From the NCBI GenBank assembly GCA_903832475.1, contig CAILBQ010000413.1, positions 1 through 7,419 on the forward strand: a stretch of DNA of 7,419 nucleotides. The letters are read 5' to 3'. Source of the DNA: an uncultured Acidobacteriota bacterium (GTDB lineage Bacteria; Acidobacteriota; Terriglobia; Terriglobales; Acidobacteriaceae). Positions 1 through 5,534 of the stretch are shown one piece after another (position 1 is the first letter of the stretch; each line of letters begins with the position of its first letter). The notes beneath the pieces are model-generated. The model saw only the letters and a program-made list of their open reading frames with translations, was not told the origin of the DNA and ran no database searches. The translations under genes and the position numbers were made by a program.

Positions 1-1199
1 TAGTTCTCGACGATCATGTCCGTCTTGATCACGCCGCTGACCACCTTGAAGAAGCTGATGCGCCCGGTGAACGGATCGCTCATCGTCTTGTACACAAAGA
101 TCGCCGCCGGCTCGTTGTCCGCTACCGGTCGCAGCACAATGCCTGTGTCAATATCGACTCCATTGCCGCGCCCATGACCCTGCACGGCCACCGGCCCATG
201 ATGGCTGCTGCCACCGTTACGCCCCCCGTTTCCACCTTCCTTCGCGGCCTCTGCGGAGCCATTCTCTCCATTGGCCGTGCCCGCCACGGTCAATTCTTTC
301 TGTTCCATCTGCTGCGGGCCGCTGACCGCGATGGGCGCCCGCTCCGACGCCGCCGGCGCATACACCTTTAGAAAATCCAGCAGGTGATCCGTTGCCACGT
401 TGGTCTCGCCGCTGGCAAACAGAACCGGGAATATCCGGTCCTCGCGAATCGCCTCATGCAGCGCCGTAATCAGGTGCTGCTCTGGAATCGTCCCTTGCTC
501 GAAGAACTCCTCCAGCAGCTCGTCTTTGCCTTCCGCCACGAGCTCCACCAGCGCCTCATGCGCTGACCGCGCCATGGCCAGCATGCTGCTCGGCACCTCG
601 CCGATGCGTCCTCTCCCGTCGCCATTTGGCTCGTAGAAAAACGCCTGCATGGTGATCAGGTCGACCACCCCATGAAAACCCTCCGGCCCGGTCACCGGCA
701 GCTGCACCGGTACGCACGTCCGGCCCCAGCGCTCATGCAGATCCTCCATCAACGCCGACAATCCCTGCCCGCCGCCGGCCCGCGGAGAATCCATCTGGTT
801 CAGCACCACCATGCGCGGCAGGTTGAACTCCTCTGCCCACTTCCACACGCGTTCCGTCACCGCTTCAACGCCGTTCTGCGCGTTCACCACAACCAGCGCC
901 GCTTCCACCGGCAGCATGGCCGACCGTGCTTCGTGCGAAAACATGTGAAATCCCGGCGTGTCCACGAGATTCACCTTCACGCCCTGCCACTCGGCATACG
1001 CGACGCAGTTCTGCATCGTCGTTGCCCGCGCCACATCTTCTTCGTCATACGCGGTTACTGCGCTGCCGTCCTGAACCCTGCCTTGAACCGTGGTCATTTT
1101 CGCGGCATGCAGCAGCGCGGCAATCAACGTCGTTTTGCCACTGTGCGCATGCCCCACTACACCTACGTTGCGGATCTCACTTCCCTGGTACGTTCTCAT
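1..1199 (-). CDS. Elongation factor G-like translational GTPase, N-terminal part (cut by window edge)
   Basis: This is a GTPase of the EF-G family, whose members act on the ribosome in translocation or recycling. The visible 399 residues cover the G domain and the start of domain II; the rest lies beyond base 1. The P-loop GHAHSGKTT is at residues 16-24 and switch II DTPGF at 80-84. The guanine-specificity motif reads NQMD at 134-137, where NKxD is usual. The switch II residue after PG is Phe, where canonical EF-G and EF-Tu carry the catalytic His. Domain II begins near residue 350 (the IFVYKTMSDPFTGR stretch at 367-380). Between the G domain and domain II lies a Gly/Asn/Ser/His-rich linker, residues about 307-347, not expected in canonical EF-G. 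The start is supported by AAGGAG six bases upstream of ATG. These deviations point to a paralogue (EF-G2-like) rather than the housekeeping fusA product. No str-operon genes are visible. Family is confident; exact role is not. Confidence 0.93.
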   Translation of the reverse strand, partial: MRTYQGSEIRNVGVVGHAHSGKTTLIAALLHAAKMTTVQGRVQDGSAVTAYDEEDVARATTMQNCVAYAEWQGVKVNLVDTPGFHMFSHEARSAMLPVEAALVVVNAQNGVEAVTERVWKWAEEFNLPRMVVLNQMDSPRAGGGQGLSALMEDLHERWGRTCVPVQLPVTGPEGFHGVVDLITMQAFFYEPNGDGRGRIGEVPSSMLAMARSAHEALVELVAEGKDELLEEFFEQGTIPEQHLITALHEAIREDRIFPVLFASGETNVATDHLLDFLKVYAPAASERAPIAVSGPQQMEQKELTVAGTANGENGSAEAAKEGGNGGRNGGSSHHGPVAVQGHGRGNGVDIDTGIVLRPVADNEPAAIFVYKTMSDPFTGRISFFKVVSGVIKTDMIVEN

Positions 1200-1598
1200 G
1201 GATATCTCCTTAAAAGACGTGATGGTAAGACGGGATAGAAATAACGACGACGGATCTCCCGGCACGCGCGGATGGTCTTGCCGCGCCAGTCCAGGGAATT
1301 CGTGATAACGTCCGCTTGGGCGTTTGAGTTGACCCTCTCCGCAAGCCGGGTAACACCCCGGAAGGGTCCTGGACCGCTGAGCGCAGTCCTTCGACTTGTT
1401 CTGCCGTCCTCCGTCATGCGGACAACTCCGGCAGGCGCAAACGCGGAGCTTCGTGCCTCCGCATCGCGTCGTCTTTGAAGAAACCGAAGCCTATCACACC
1501 CGGCAAACCAACCTCAACGCTCTCTGTCACATCGTTGCAACAAATCACGCCATCGCGCAGACTCCGCCCCCGCCAAACCGCTGCGCTACCCTCAATGC
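1200..1598. other. Intergenic region between divergent genes, no supported gene
   Basis: About 400 bases separate the EF-G-like gene (leftward) from the 40-codon ORF (rightward). The reading frames here are short, arginine-rich and lack ribosome binding sites, so I call no gene. I see small inverted repeats only: CCGGG/CCCGG at 1346-1350 and 1357-1361, and the near-palindrome GGTCCTGGACC at 1365-1375. The promoter of the EF-G-like gene must lie here, but I could not identify -35/-10 hexamers with any confidence. No tRNA or known riboswitch pattern was recognised. Confidence 0.6.
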
Positions 1599-1721
1599 AT
1601 GAAACTCTTCGTCGTTCTTGCCATCCTTGCTCTGGTCGCGCTCTCGTTCCTGGCCGACTACAAGTGGAAGCAATGGATCGCCGCCCGCAAGCGCGAGCAC
1701 GATGCCGAACCACGAAGTTGA
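1599..1721 (+). CDS. Small single-pass membrane protein, 40 residues, hypothetical
   Basis: The reading frame runs from ATG to TGA. It begins MKLFVVLAILALVALSFLAD, a clean hydrophobic helix at residues 3-19. It continues with a basic, tryptophan-containing tail (YKWKQWIAARKR) at residues 21-32 and a short polar end. This organisation (one helix plus a positively charged juxtamembrane segment, predicted inside) is typical of bacterial membrane microproteins. There is no clear Shine-Dalgarno sequence ahead of the ATG, which lowers confidence. It lies 115 bases upstream of the first thioredoxin-like gene on the same strand, but that gene appears to have its own promoter. Function is unknown. The alternative is a chance ORF, although a hydrophobic helix followed by a basic tail is not what random GC-rich sequence usually gives. 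Confidence 0.55.
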   Translation: MKLFVVLAILALVALSFLADYKWKQWIAARKREHDAEPRS

Positions 1722-1800
1722 TCCGCACCCTCGATCGTCCCGCCAGACGCGGCGCAGTCGGCCGCCAGCCAAAAACTCGTCTCGCCTCATCCCTGGCAAC

Positions 1801-1836
1801 CCGTTACATTCACCCCAAGGAAAACGTCCAAACGCT
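1801..1836 (+). promoter_or_regulatory. Promoter/leader of first thioredoxin-like gene, copy 1 of a duplicated leader
   Basis: The 36 bases before the ATG at 1837 align without gaps to the 36 bases before the downstream paralogue (2520-2555), with 23 of 36 identical. Shared blocks are CCGTTACA, an A/G-AGGA element and GTCCAAA. TACATT (1805-1810) is a possible -10 hexamer, ending 26 bases before the ATG. I see no good -35. The purine-rich AAGG (1817-1820) sits 16 bases from the ATG, farther than a normal Shine-Dalgarno sequence. Confidence 0.5.
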
Positions 1837-2490
1837 ATGCTTCGCGCCTGCTTGTTTCGCACCGCTATCGCCGTCGCCGCTCTCGGCCTGATCTCTTCGG
1901 CTCACGCCCAATTCGGCGGATCAGCTTCCGCAACCACTCAGGTGCACGACCCCTCGGCTTTGGTCCCGCCTCCCGGCGCGCGTGTTGCCATCGTTGAATT
2001 CGAGGATCAGGAGTGCCCGCGCTGCGCAGCGGTCAACCCCAAACTCAAGGCCGCGGCGGCCCAGTACGGCATCCCCTGGGTGCGCCACGACTTTCCCTTG
2101 AAAATGCACGCCTGGAGCTTTGAGGCCGCCGTCGACGCTCGCTGGTTCGACCAGAAGTCCAAAAAGCTGGGAGACGAATACCGCGACGCCATCTTCGCCA
2201 ACCAAGGCAGCTTCTACAACAATCCAGAATTGATGCGCAAATTTACCGTTTCCTTTGCGCAGAACCACGGCATACAGTTGCCCTTCGCTCTCGATCCGCA
2301 GGGCAAGCTGGCGGCCGAGGTCACGGCCGACTTCAATCTCGGAAACCGCGTAGGCATCGATCACACCCCCACTATTTGGATCGTGACCAGCCACAGCCGG
2401 GGAAGACCATACATCGAGGTCACTGACGTCGACCGCAATCTTTATCTGACCATCGATCAAGCTCTGGCGGACACGAAAGCGGCGAAATGA
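1837..2490 (+). CDS. Secreted DsbA-like thioredoxin-fold protein, copy 1 (CPRC active site)
   Basis: This is a 217-residue exported thiol:disulfide oxidoreductase of the DsbA/thioredoxin_4 type. A Sec signal peptide covers residues 1-24 (basic start, hydrophobic core AIAVAALGLISSAHA, cleavage likely after AHA). A proline-rich spacer follows, then strand VAIVEFED leading to the redox motif C60-P-R-C63. The helical insertion spans roughly 65-150, and the thioredoxin cis-proline loop is HTPT at 176-179 with Pro178. It probably oxidises or isomerises cysteines of periplasmic proteins; the substrate is unknown and no DsbB-like partner is visible here. The frame is open upstream to 1618, but the ATG at 1837 is chosen because the signal peptide starts there and the leader is conserved with the paralogue. 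The downstream paralogue (2556-3221) is about two-thirds identical over the mature part by eye. Whether CPRC favours oxidation or reduction cannot be read from sequence. Confidence 0.9.
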   Translation: MLRACLFRTAIAVAALGLISSAHAQFGGSASATTQVHDPSALVPPPGARVAIVEFEDQECPRCAAVNPKLKAAAAQYGIPWVRHDFPLKMHAWSFEAAVDARWFDQKSKKLGDEYRDAIFANQGSFYNNPELMRKFTVSFAQNHGIQLPFALDPQGKLAAEVTADFNLGNRVGIDHTPTIWIVTSHSRGRPYIEVTDVDRNLYLTIDQALADTKAAK

Positions 2491-2519
2491 GCCTGCCGAC
2501 GAGCAGTTTTACCCACGTC

Positions 2520-2555
2520 CCGTTACAATAAATACGAGGATTTTGTCCAAAGCTT
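2520..2555 (+). promoter_or_regulatory. Promoter/leader of second thioredoxin-like gene, copy 2 of a duplicated leader
   Basis: TACAAT at 2524-2529 is a near-consensus -10 hexamer placed exactly as far from the ATG (26 intervening bases) as TACATT is in copy 1. No convincing -35 was found. GAGG lies about 16 bases ahead of the ATG, matching the same odd spacing in copy 1. Having its own promoter suggests the second gene can be transcribed independently of the first, from which it is separated by 65 bases. Confidence 0.5.
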
Positions 2556-3221
2556 ATGATTCGCTTCCGCTCGACTCTGCACGGTATCTGCCCCATCGCT
2601 CTCGCGGCTGCTTTCAGTGTCGCTGCGATGCCCATACACGCCCAGTTCGGCGGACCGGCCTCCGCGCCTACCACGCAGGTGCATGACCCCGCCGCCCTCA
2701 AGCCGCCGCCAGGCGCCCGCGTGGCCATCATCGAATTCGAAGACATGGAGTGTCCCGACTGCGCCCGCGCCAATCCGCTCCTGCGCGAAGCCTCGACCAA
2801 GTACAACATCCCATGGGTGCGCCACGACTTCCCACTCTCTTTCCATGTCTGGAGCTTCCAGGCCGCGGTCAACGCCCGCTGGTTCGACACCAAGTCCAAG
2901 AAACTGGGCGATGAGTACCGCGACGCTGTCTTCGCCAACCAGCCCTCCATAACCACCCTGGACGCCCTGCGCACCTTCACCGAGAAATTTGCCGCCGACC
3001 ACAAAATCAGCCTGCCCTTTGCCATGGATCCTCAAGGAACTCTCGCCGCCCAGGTGAAAGCCGACTTCGCCCTCGGCCAGAAGGTCGGCATCGAGCATAC
3101 CCCCACCATCTGGGTCGCGACCGCCAACTCCAAGGGCGCACCCTTCGTCGAAGTCGTCGACCGCAGCAAGCTCTTCCAACTCATCGACCAGGCGCTCGCC
3201 GACACCCGCGCCAGCAAGTAG
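2556..3221 (+). CDS. Secreted DsbA-like thioredoxin-fold protein, copy 2 (CPDC active site)
   Basis: A 221-residue paralogue of the preceding gene with the same plan. A signal peptide covers residues 1-29 (core CPIALAAAFSVAAM, likely cleavage after IHA). It is followed by QFGG, the TTQVHDP segment and PPPGARVAIIEFED. The redox motif is C66-P-D-C69, and the cis-proline loop HTPT spans 181-184 (Pro183). The blocks IPWVRHDFPL and KSKKLGDEYRDA are shared exactly with copy 1, while the stretch around 130-150 and the dipeptide between the cysteines differ. It is probably a periplasmic thiol oxidoreductase. The changed CxxC dipeptide (PD against PR) is the position known to tune redox potential in this superfamily, so the two copies may have separate roles (inference). 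An extra cysteine at position 12 lies in the signal peptide and would be removed. Transcription likely ends at the hairpin at 3270-3304. Confidence 0.92.
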   Translation: MIRFRSTLHGICPIALAAAFSVAAMPIHAQFGGPASAPTTQVHDPAALKPPPGARVAIIEFEDMECPDCARANPLLREASTKYNIPWVRHDFPLSFHVWSFQAAVNARWFDTKSKKLGDEYRDAVFANQPSITTLDALRTFTEKFAADHKISLPFAMDPQGTLAAQVKADFALGQKVGIEHTPTIWVATANSKGAPFVEVVDRSKLFQLIDQALADTRASK

Positions 3222-3228
3222 CTCACCT

Positions 3229-3304
3229 CATCCCGCGAATTTGGGCGCCCATCCTTGACGCCAGTGTGCCCCATCCATCCCGCGCATTTTGCGGGATGGA
3301 TGGG
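3229..3304. repeat. Intergenic palindromic repeat with 14-bp perfect hairpin, possible terminator
   Basis: CCCATCCATCCCGC (3270-3283) is the exact reverse complement of 3291-3304, with a seven-base loop GCATTTT. A degenerate copy of the same unit lies just upstream: CATCCCGCG followed by AATTT at 3229-3242 against CATCCCGCG followed by CATTTT at 3277-3290. The hairpin sits 48 bases after the stop of the second thioredoxin-like gene and could end its transcript, but no T-run follows the stem. The two-unit palindromic arrangement resembles REP-like dispersed elements. I cannot count genome copies from this window. Confidence 0.6.
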
Positions 3305-3424
3305 ATACCGCTACTTTTGCTGTTCTGGCTCTCGCTCCAGCCCTCTCCAAAAAACCTGAGCAGGTAATTCGTCCCGTCCCGCTGTTCCAGTCAGAAGCGT
3401 TCAACAACGCACTGGAGGCAGCCA

Positions 3425-3742
3425 ATGATCTTCTATGGATGGGGAAGAAAGTCCGTACCGCTCACCAACGCCGGCACCGCGCTCTGCTCACACTGCGGCG
3501 ACGCCCGCCCGTTCCAGATTTTCCTGAACTACACCTACATGCACCTCTACTGGATCTTCGGCGCCGTCCTGCGCCGCAAGTACATCGTGGCTTGCAGCAC
3601 CTGCAGCCACGGATTCGTTCTGGAAAAAAAGCAAGCCAAAAACGCCGTTCCCGCCAACAGCGCGAACCCCGTCCCCTTCATGCAGCGCTGGGGCCTGGCC
3701 GTCTTCGCCGCCGGCATCGCCTTGGCCATCTGGTTGAAGTAG
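3425..3742 (+). CDS. Small zinc-ribbon membrane protein, hypothetical
   Basis: A 105-residue protein with two cysteine pairs, CSHC at 21-24 and CSTC at 57-60, which together can hold one zinc ion as a zinc ribbon. The pairs are separated by an aromatic stretch (FLNYTYMHLYWIFGAVL, about 33-49) that may lie against the membrane. A basic, polar segment (65-85) leads to a C-terminal hydrophobic helix at about 89-103 (WGLAVFAAGIALAIWLK). The N-terminal FYGWGRKSVPL resembles small zinc-ribbon proteins of the zinc-ribbon_15 type, whose function is not established. The start is supported by GGAGG seven bases before the ATG. The gene is convergent with the radical SAM gene, separated by only 53 bases. 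No promoter was identified in the 120 bases ahead of it. Fold assignment is reasonable; function is unknown. Confidence 0.82.
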   Translation: MIFYGWGRKSVPLTNAGTALCSHCGDARPFQIFLNYTYMHLYWIFGAVLRRKYIVACSTCSHGFVLEKKQAKNAVPANSANPVPFMQRWGLAVFAAGIALAIWLK

Positions 3743-3778
3743 AAGACCGAAGCCGTTTCGAATGGAAATGGACCGGGC

Positions 3779-3797
3779 GAGACCTGCCAACAGGCTC
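3779..3797. terminator. Weak hairpin between convergent genes
   Basis: CCTG (3783-3786) pairs with CAGG (3791-3794) around a CCAA loop, extended by GAG/CTC with one bulged A. It overlaps the stop codon of the leftward radical SAM gene and lies 37 bases beyond the stop of the zinc-ribbon gene. There is no T-run on either strand, so it may be only a stem, not a real terminator. Confidence 0.2.
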
Positions 3798-4863
3798 AAT
3801 CGCCCGTATGGATCTGCACCAGTTCCGGCTGCCCGGTCGCTTCGCCCGCGGCCGCCGCGCCCCCTGGCGACACCATCCGCGTCTGCGGAGCGCGCCAGTG
3901 ATCGATGTAGCTGATCTGGTGCACGCAGCTCACGGTGCAGTTCGGCGAACAGGACTTCGCCGTCAGGAACTCACGCTTCACATCCTCGGTCGTGTACTCC
4001 GCCAGCGGAATCCCCGGATACCCCCTCTGCTGCGAGCAGTAATGCACCAGCCCGTCTTCGCAGATATACAGGTATCGAGAGCCCGCCCGGCAGCGCCAGT
4101 CATTCGGCTTGCCCTGCGCAATCGCTTCCTGGAAGGCGTTAAAGCGCGTATAGCTCCGCCGCTCCAGATCCCGCACTTCGAAATAGATCTTGGCTTCTTC
4201 CGGCCCCAGCGGTTTCAACTGCCCGTCGCCATCGTGAATGATCCCGATGGTGTTGCTGAACCCCAGCTCCAGCGCCCGCCGGCTCACCACCAGCGCGTCA
4301 TTCGGATCGGCTATTCCGCCGCCCACCACCGAGTTGATATTCACGTGAAACTCGGCATACTCGGCCAGCATCTCCAGCTTCTTGTCCAGCACCTTCAGGC
4401 TCTTCTTCGAAACATCGTCAGGATTGATGTTGTCGATCGAGATCTGCATGTGGTCGAGCCCGGCGTCGTTCAACCGCTCGATGCGCTCCACATTTAGCAG
4501 GTAGCCATTGGTGATCATCCCCGCCATCGCGCCCACCTTGCGCATGCGCCGGATGACGCCGTCCAGTTCCGGATGGGTCAGCGGCTCCCCGCCCGAGATG
4601 GTGATGATGCTTGTCCCGAGGCGACCGAGATGGTCGATGCGCCGCTCCATCTCATCGAGCGGCACGGGCGGCGAAACCTTGTCATACTCATTGCAATACG
4701 CGCAGGACAAATTGCAGAACCGCGCCGGCACAATCTGCGCCATCACCGGATGGCTCGTCGCCGCCAGCGCCCGCCCCACCAGCGCCAGTTCGCGCACCTT
4801 CCGCAAAGCCGCCTTCGCCCGCCCCTGTACCGTCTTTCGCCGCGGAGTTCCCATCCCTACCAT
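3796..4863 (-). CDS. Radical SAM enzyme with SPASM-like C-terminal cysteines
   Basis: A 355-residue, probably cytoplasmic enzyme that would cleave S-adenosylmethionine with a [4Fe-4S] cluster to start radical chemistry. The cluster motif is C50-x3-C54-x2-C57 (CNLSCAYC). It is followed by the SAM-binding GGEP at 91-94 and the barrel segments ITNGYLL (117-123) and MQISIDN (139-145). The C-terminal part carries further cysteines at 258, 268, 276, 305, 309 and 313 (WRCRAG, ICEDGLVHYC, CSPNCTVSC), the layout of a SPASM/twitch domain that holds auxiliary iron-sulfur clusters. SPASM enzymes often modify peptides or proteins, but no precursor peptide or partner enzyme is visible nearby, so the substrate is unknown. 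The first 40 residues are basic and the last 25 are Ala/Gly-rich. The ATG at 4863 is used; a second ATG three codons in is possible. It is divergent from the ECF sigma gene across 89 bases. Confidence 0.9.
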   Translation of the reverse strand: MVGMGTPRRKTVQGRAKAALRKVRELALVGRALAATSHPVMAQIVPARFCNLSCAYCNEYDKVSPPVPLDEMERRIDHLGRLGTSIITISGGEPLTHPELDGVIRRMRKVGAMAGMITNGYLLNVERIERLNDAGLDHMQISIDNINPDDVSKKSLKVLDKKLEMLAEYAEFHVNINSVVGGGIADPNDALVVSRRALELGFSNTIGIIHDGDGQLKPLGPEEAKIYFEVRDLERRSYTRFNAFQEAIAQGKPNDWRCRAGSRYLYICEDGLVHYCSQQRGYPGIPLAEYTTEDVKREFLTAKSCSPNCTVSCVHQISYIDHWRAPQTRMVSPGGAAAAGEATGQPELVQIHTGD

Positions 4864-4884
4864 TCAACCACATCCCGATAGAAT

Positions 4885-4912
4885 CACGAAAAACCGCCCC
4901 CGCGAAGTTTCC
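4885..4912 (-). promoter_or_regulatory. Candidate ECF-type promoter reading toward the radical SAM gene
   Basis: On the minus strand GGAAAC (4912-4907) is followed after 18 bases by CGTG (4888-4885), 21 bases before the ATG of the radical SAM gene. ECF sigma factors commonly use a -35 with an AAC core and a -10 starting CGT at about 16-18 bases spacing. Because the divergent gene encodes an ECF sigma factor, this could be its target. It is a short match in a GC-rich gap and could be chance. Confidence 0.3.
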
Positions 4913-4952
4913 GTGAACGATTCCCGCTCATGCGCGCTCTTTACTCGTAGCC

Positions 4953-5534
4953 ATGCAATTTGTGCCAGCCATTCTCAACCTGCGTGAAACGGATCTGCCC
5001 GCCGCCGAGGCCGTCACCCCGAGCCTTGCCCATGCAGCGCTCGATCAGGCCGCTTTCATTCAGATGATCGAGCGGCACTCCCGATTCGTCTATCGCATCG
5101 CCTATTCCGTCGTCCGCAACCCGGCCGACGCCGGAGACATCACCCAGGAAACCTTCCTTCAGCTCCTTCGCCCCGCCGCCAGCGAACCTATCCGCGAAGA
5201 ACGCAGCTACCTCGCCCGCATCGCCTGGCGGCTCGCCGTCCGTCGCAGAAAGCGCATCTCTCCCCAAGAGCTCCCGCCCGATTCCCCCAGTTTCCAAGCC
5301 AGCCCGGAATCCGACGCCATCGAAAACCAGACCCAGACCTGGCTGCATGCCCAAATTGACGCGCTTCCCGAAAAGCTGCGCCAGCCCCTGGCCCTGACCG
5401 CTCTCGGCGAACTCAGTTCTCCGGAAATCGCCGCCATCCTCGCCATCCCCGAGGGCACGGTCCGCCGCCGCATCCACACCGCCCGCCAGCTCCTGCGCAA
5501 GCAATGGGAGAAGCGGAAAGGAGTCCGCCCATGA
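4953..5534 (+). CDS. RNA polymerase ECF-family sigma-70 factor
   Basis: A 193-residue group IV sigma factor that would direct RNA polymerase to a specific promoter set. Region 2 spans about 34-72, with FVYRIAYSVVRNPADAGDITQETFLQL carrying the usual helix that contacts core polymerase and the -10 element. A basic, Pro/Ser-rich linker covers about 97-125. Region 4 (138-183) opens with LPEKLRQPLALTALGELSSPEIAAIL, then the helix-turn-helix IPEGTVRRRIHTARQLLRK that binds the -35. Regions 1 and 3 are absent, as is normal for ECF factors. An N-terminal extension of about 30 residues precedes region 2. The ATG lacks a strong Shine-Dalgarno sequence. TAGAAT at 4879-4884 is a possible -10. Its stop overlaps the start of the next gene (ATGA), so the two are translationally coupled, as is usual for a sigma factor and its regulator. 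Confidence 0.93.
   Translation: MQFVPAILNLRETDLPAAEAVTPSLAHAALDQAAFIQMIERHSRFVYRIAYSVVRNPADAGDITQETFLQLLRPAASEPIREERSYLARIAWRLAVRRRKRISPQELPPDSPSFQASPESDAIENQTQTWLHAQIDALPEKLRQPLALTALGELSSPEIAAILAIPEGTVRRRIHTARQLLRKQWEKRKGVRP

Noticed and set aside
672..1238. A 188-codon plus-strand frame opposite the EF-G-like gene
   Set aside because: It is antisense to the G domain with intact GTPase motifs, and its His/Arg-rich translation has no recognisable feature.
1320..1400. Possible riboswitch or structured leader upstream of the EF-G-like gene
   Set aside because: Only five-base stems were found and no conserved riboswitch core was recognised.
1196..1417. A 73-codon minus-strand frame just upstream of the EF-G-like gene
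   Set aside because: Arg-rich, no ribosome binding site, no recognisable domain, and it overlaps the start of the EF-G-like gene; treated as noise.
1618..1836. N-terminal extension of the first thioredoxin-like protein by 73 codons
   Set aside because: The extension lacks any sensible sequence, would bury the signal peptide, and overlaps the -10-like box shared with the paralogue.
1921..3179. Two minus-strand open frames (1921-2460 and 2523-3179) that resemble each other
   Set aside because: They mirror the two paralogous thioredoxin genes, so their similarity comes from the duplication and does not indicate coding on the minus strand.
3289..4497. A 402-codon open frame on the plus strand over the radical SAM gene
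   Set aside because: It is antisense to a gene with clear catalytic motifs; its translation is Arg/His/Pro-rich without recognisable domains, as expected for a shadow frame in GC-rich DNA.
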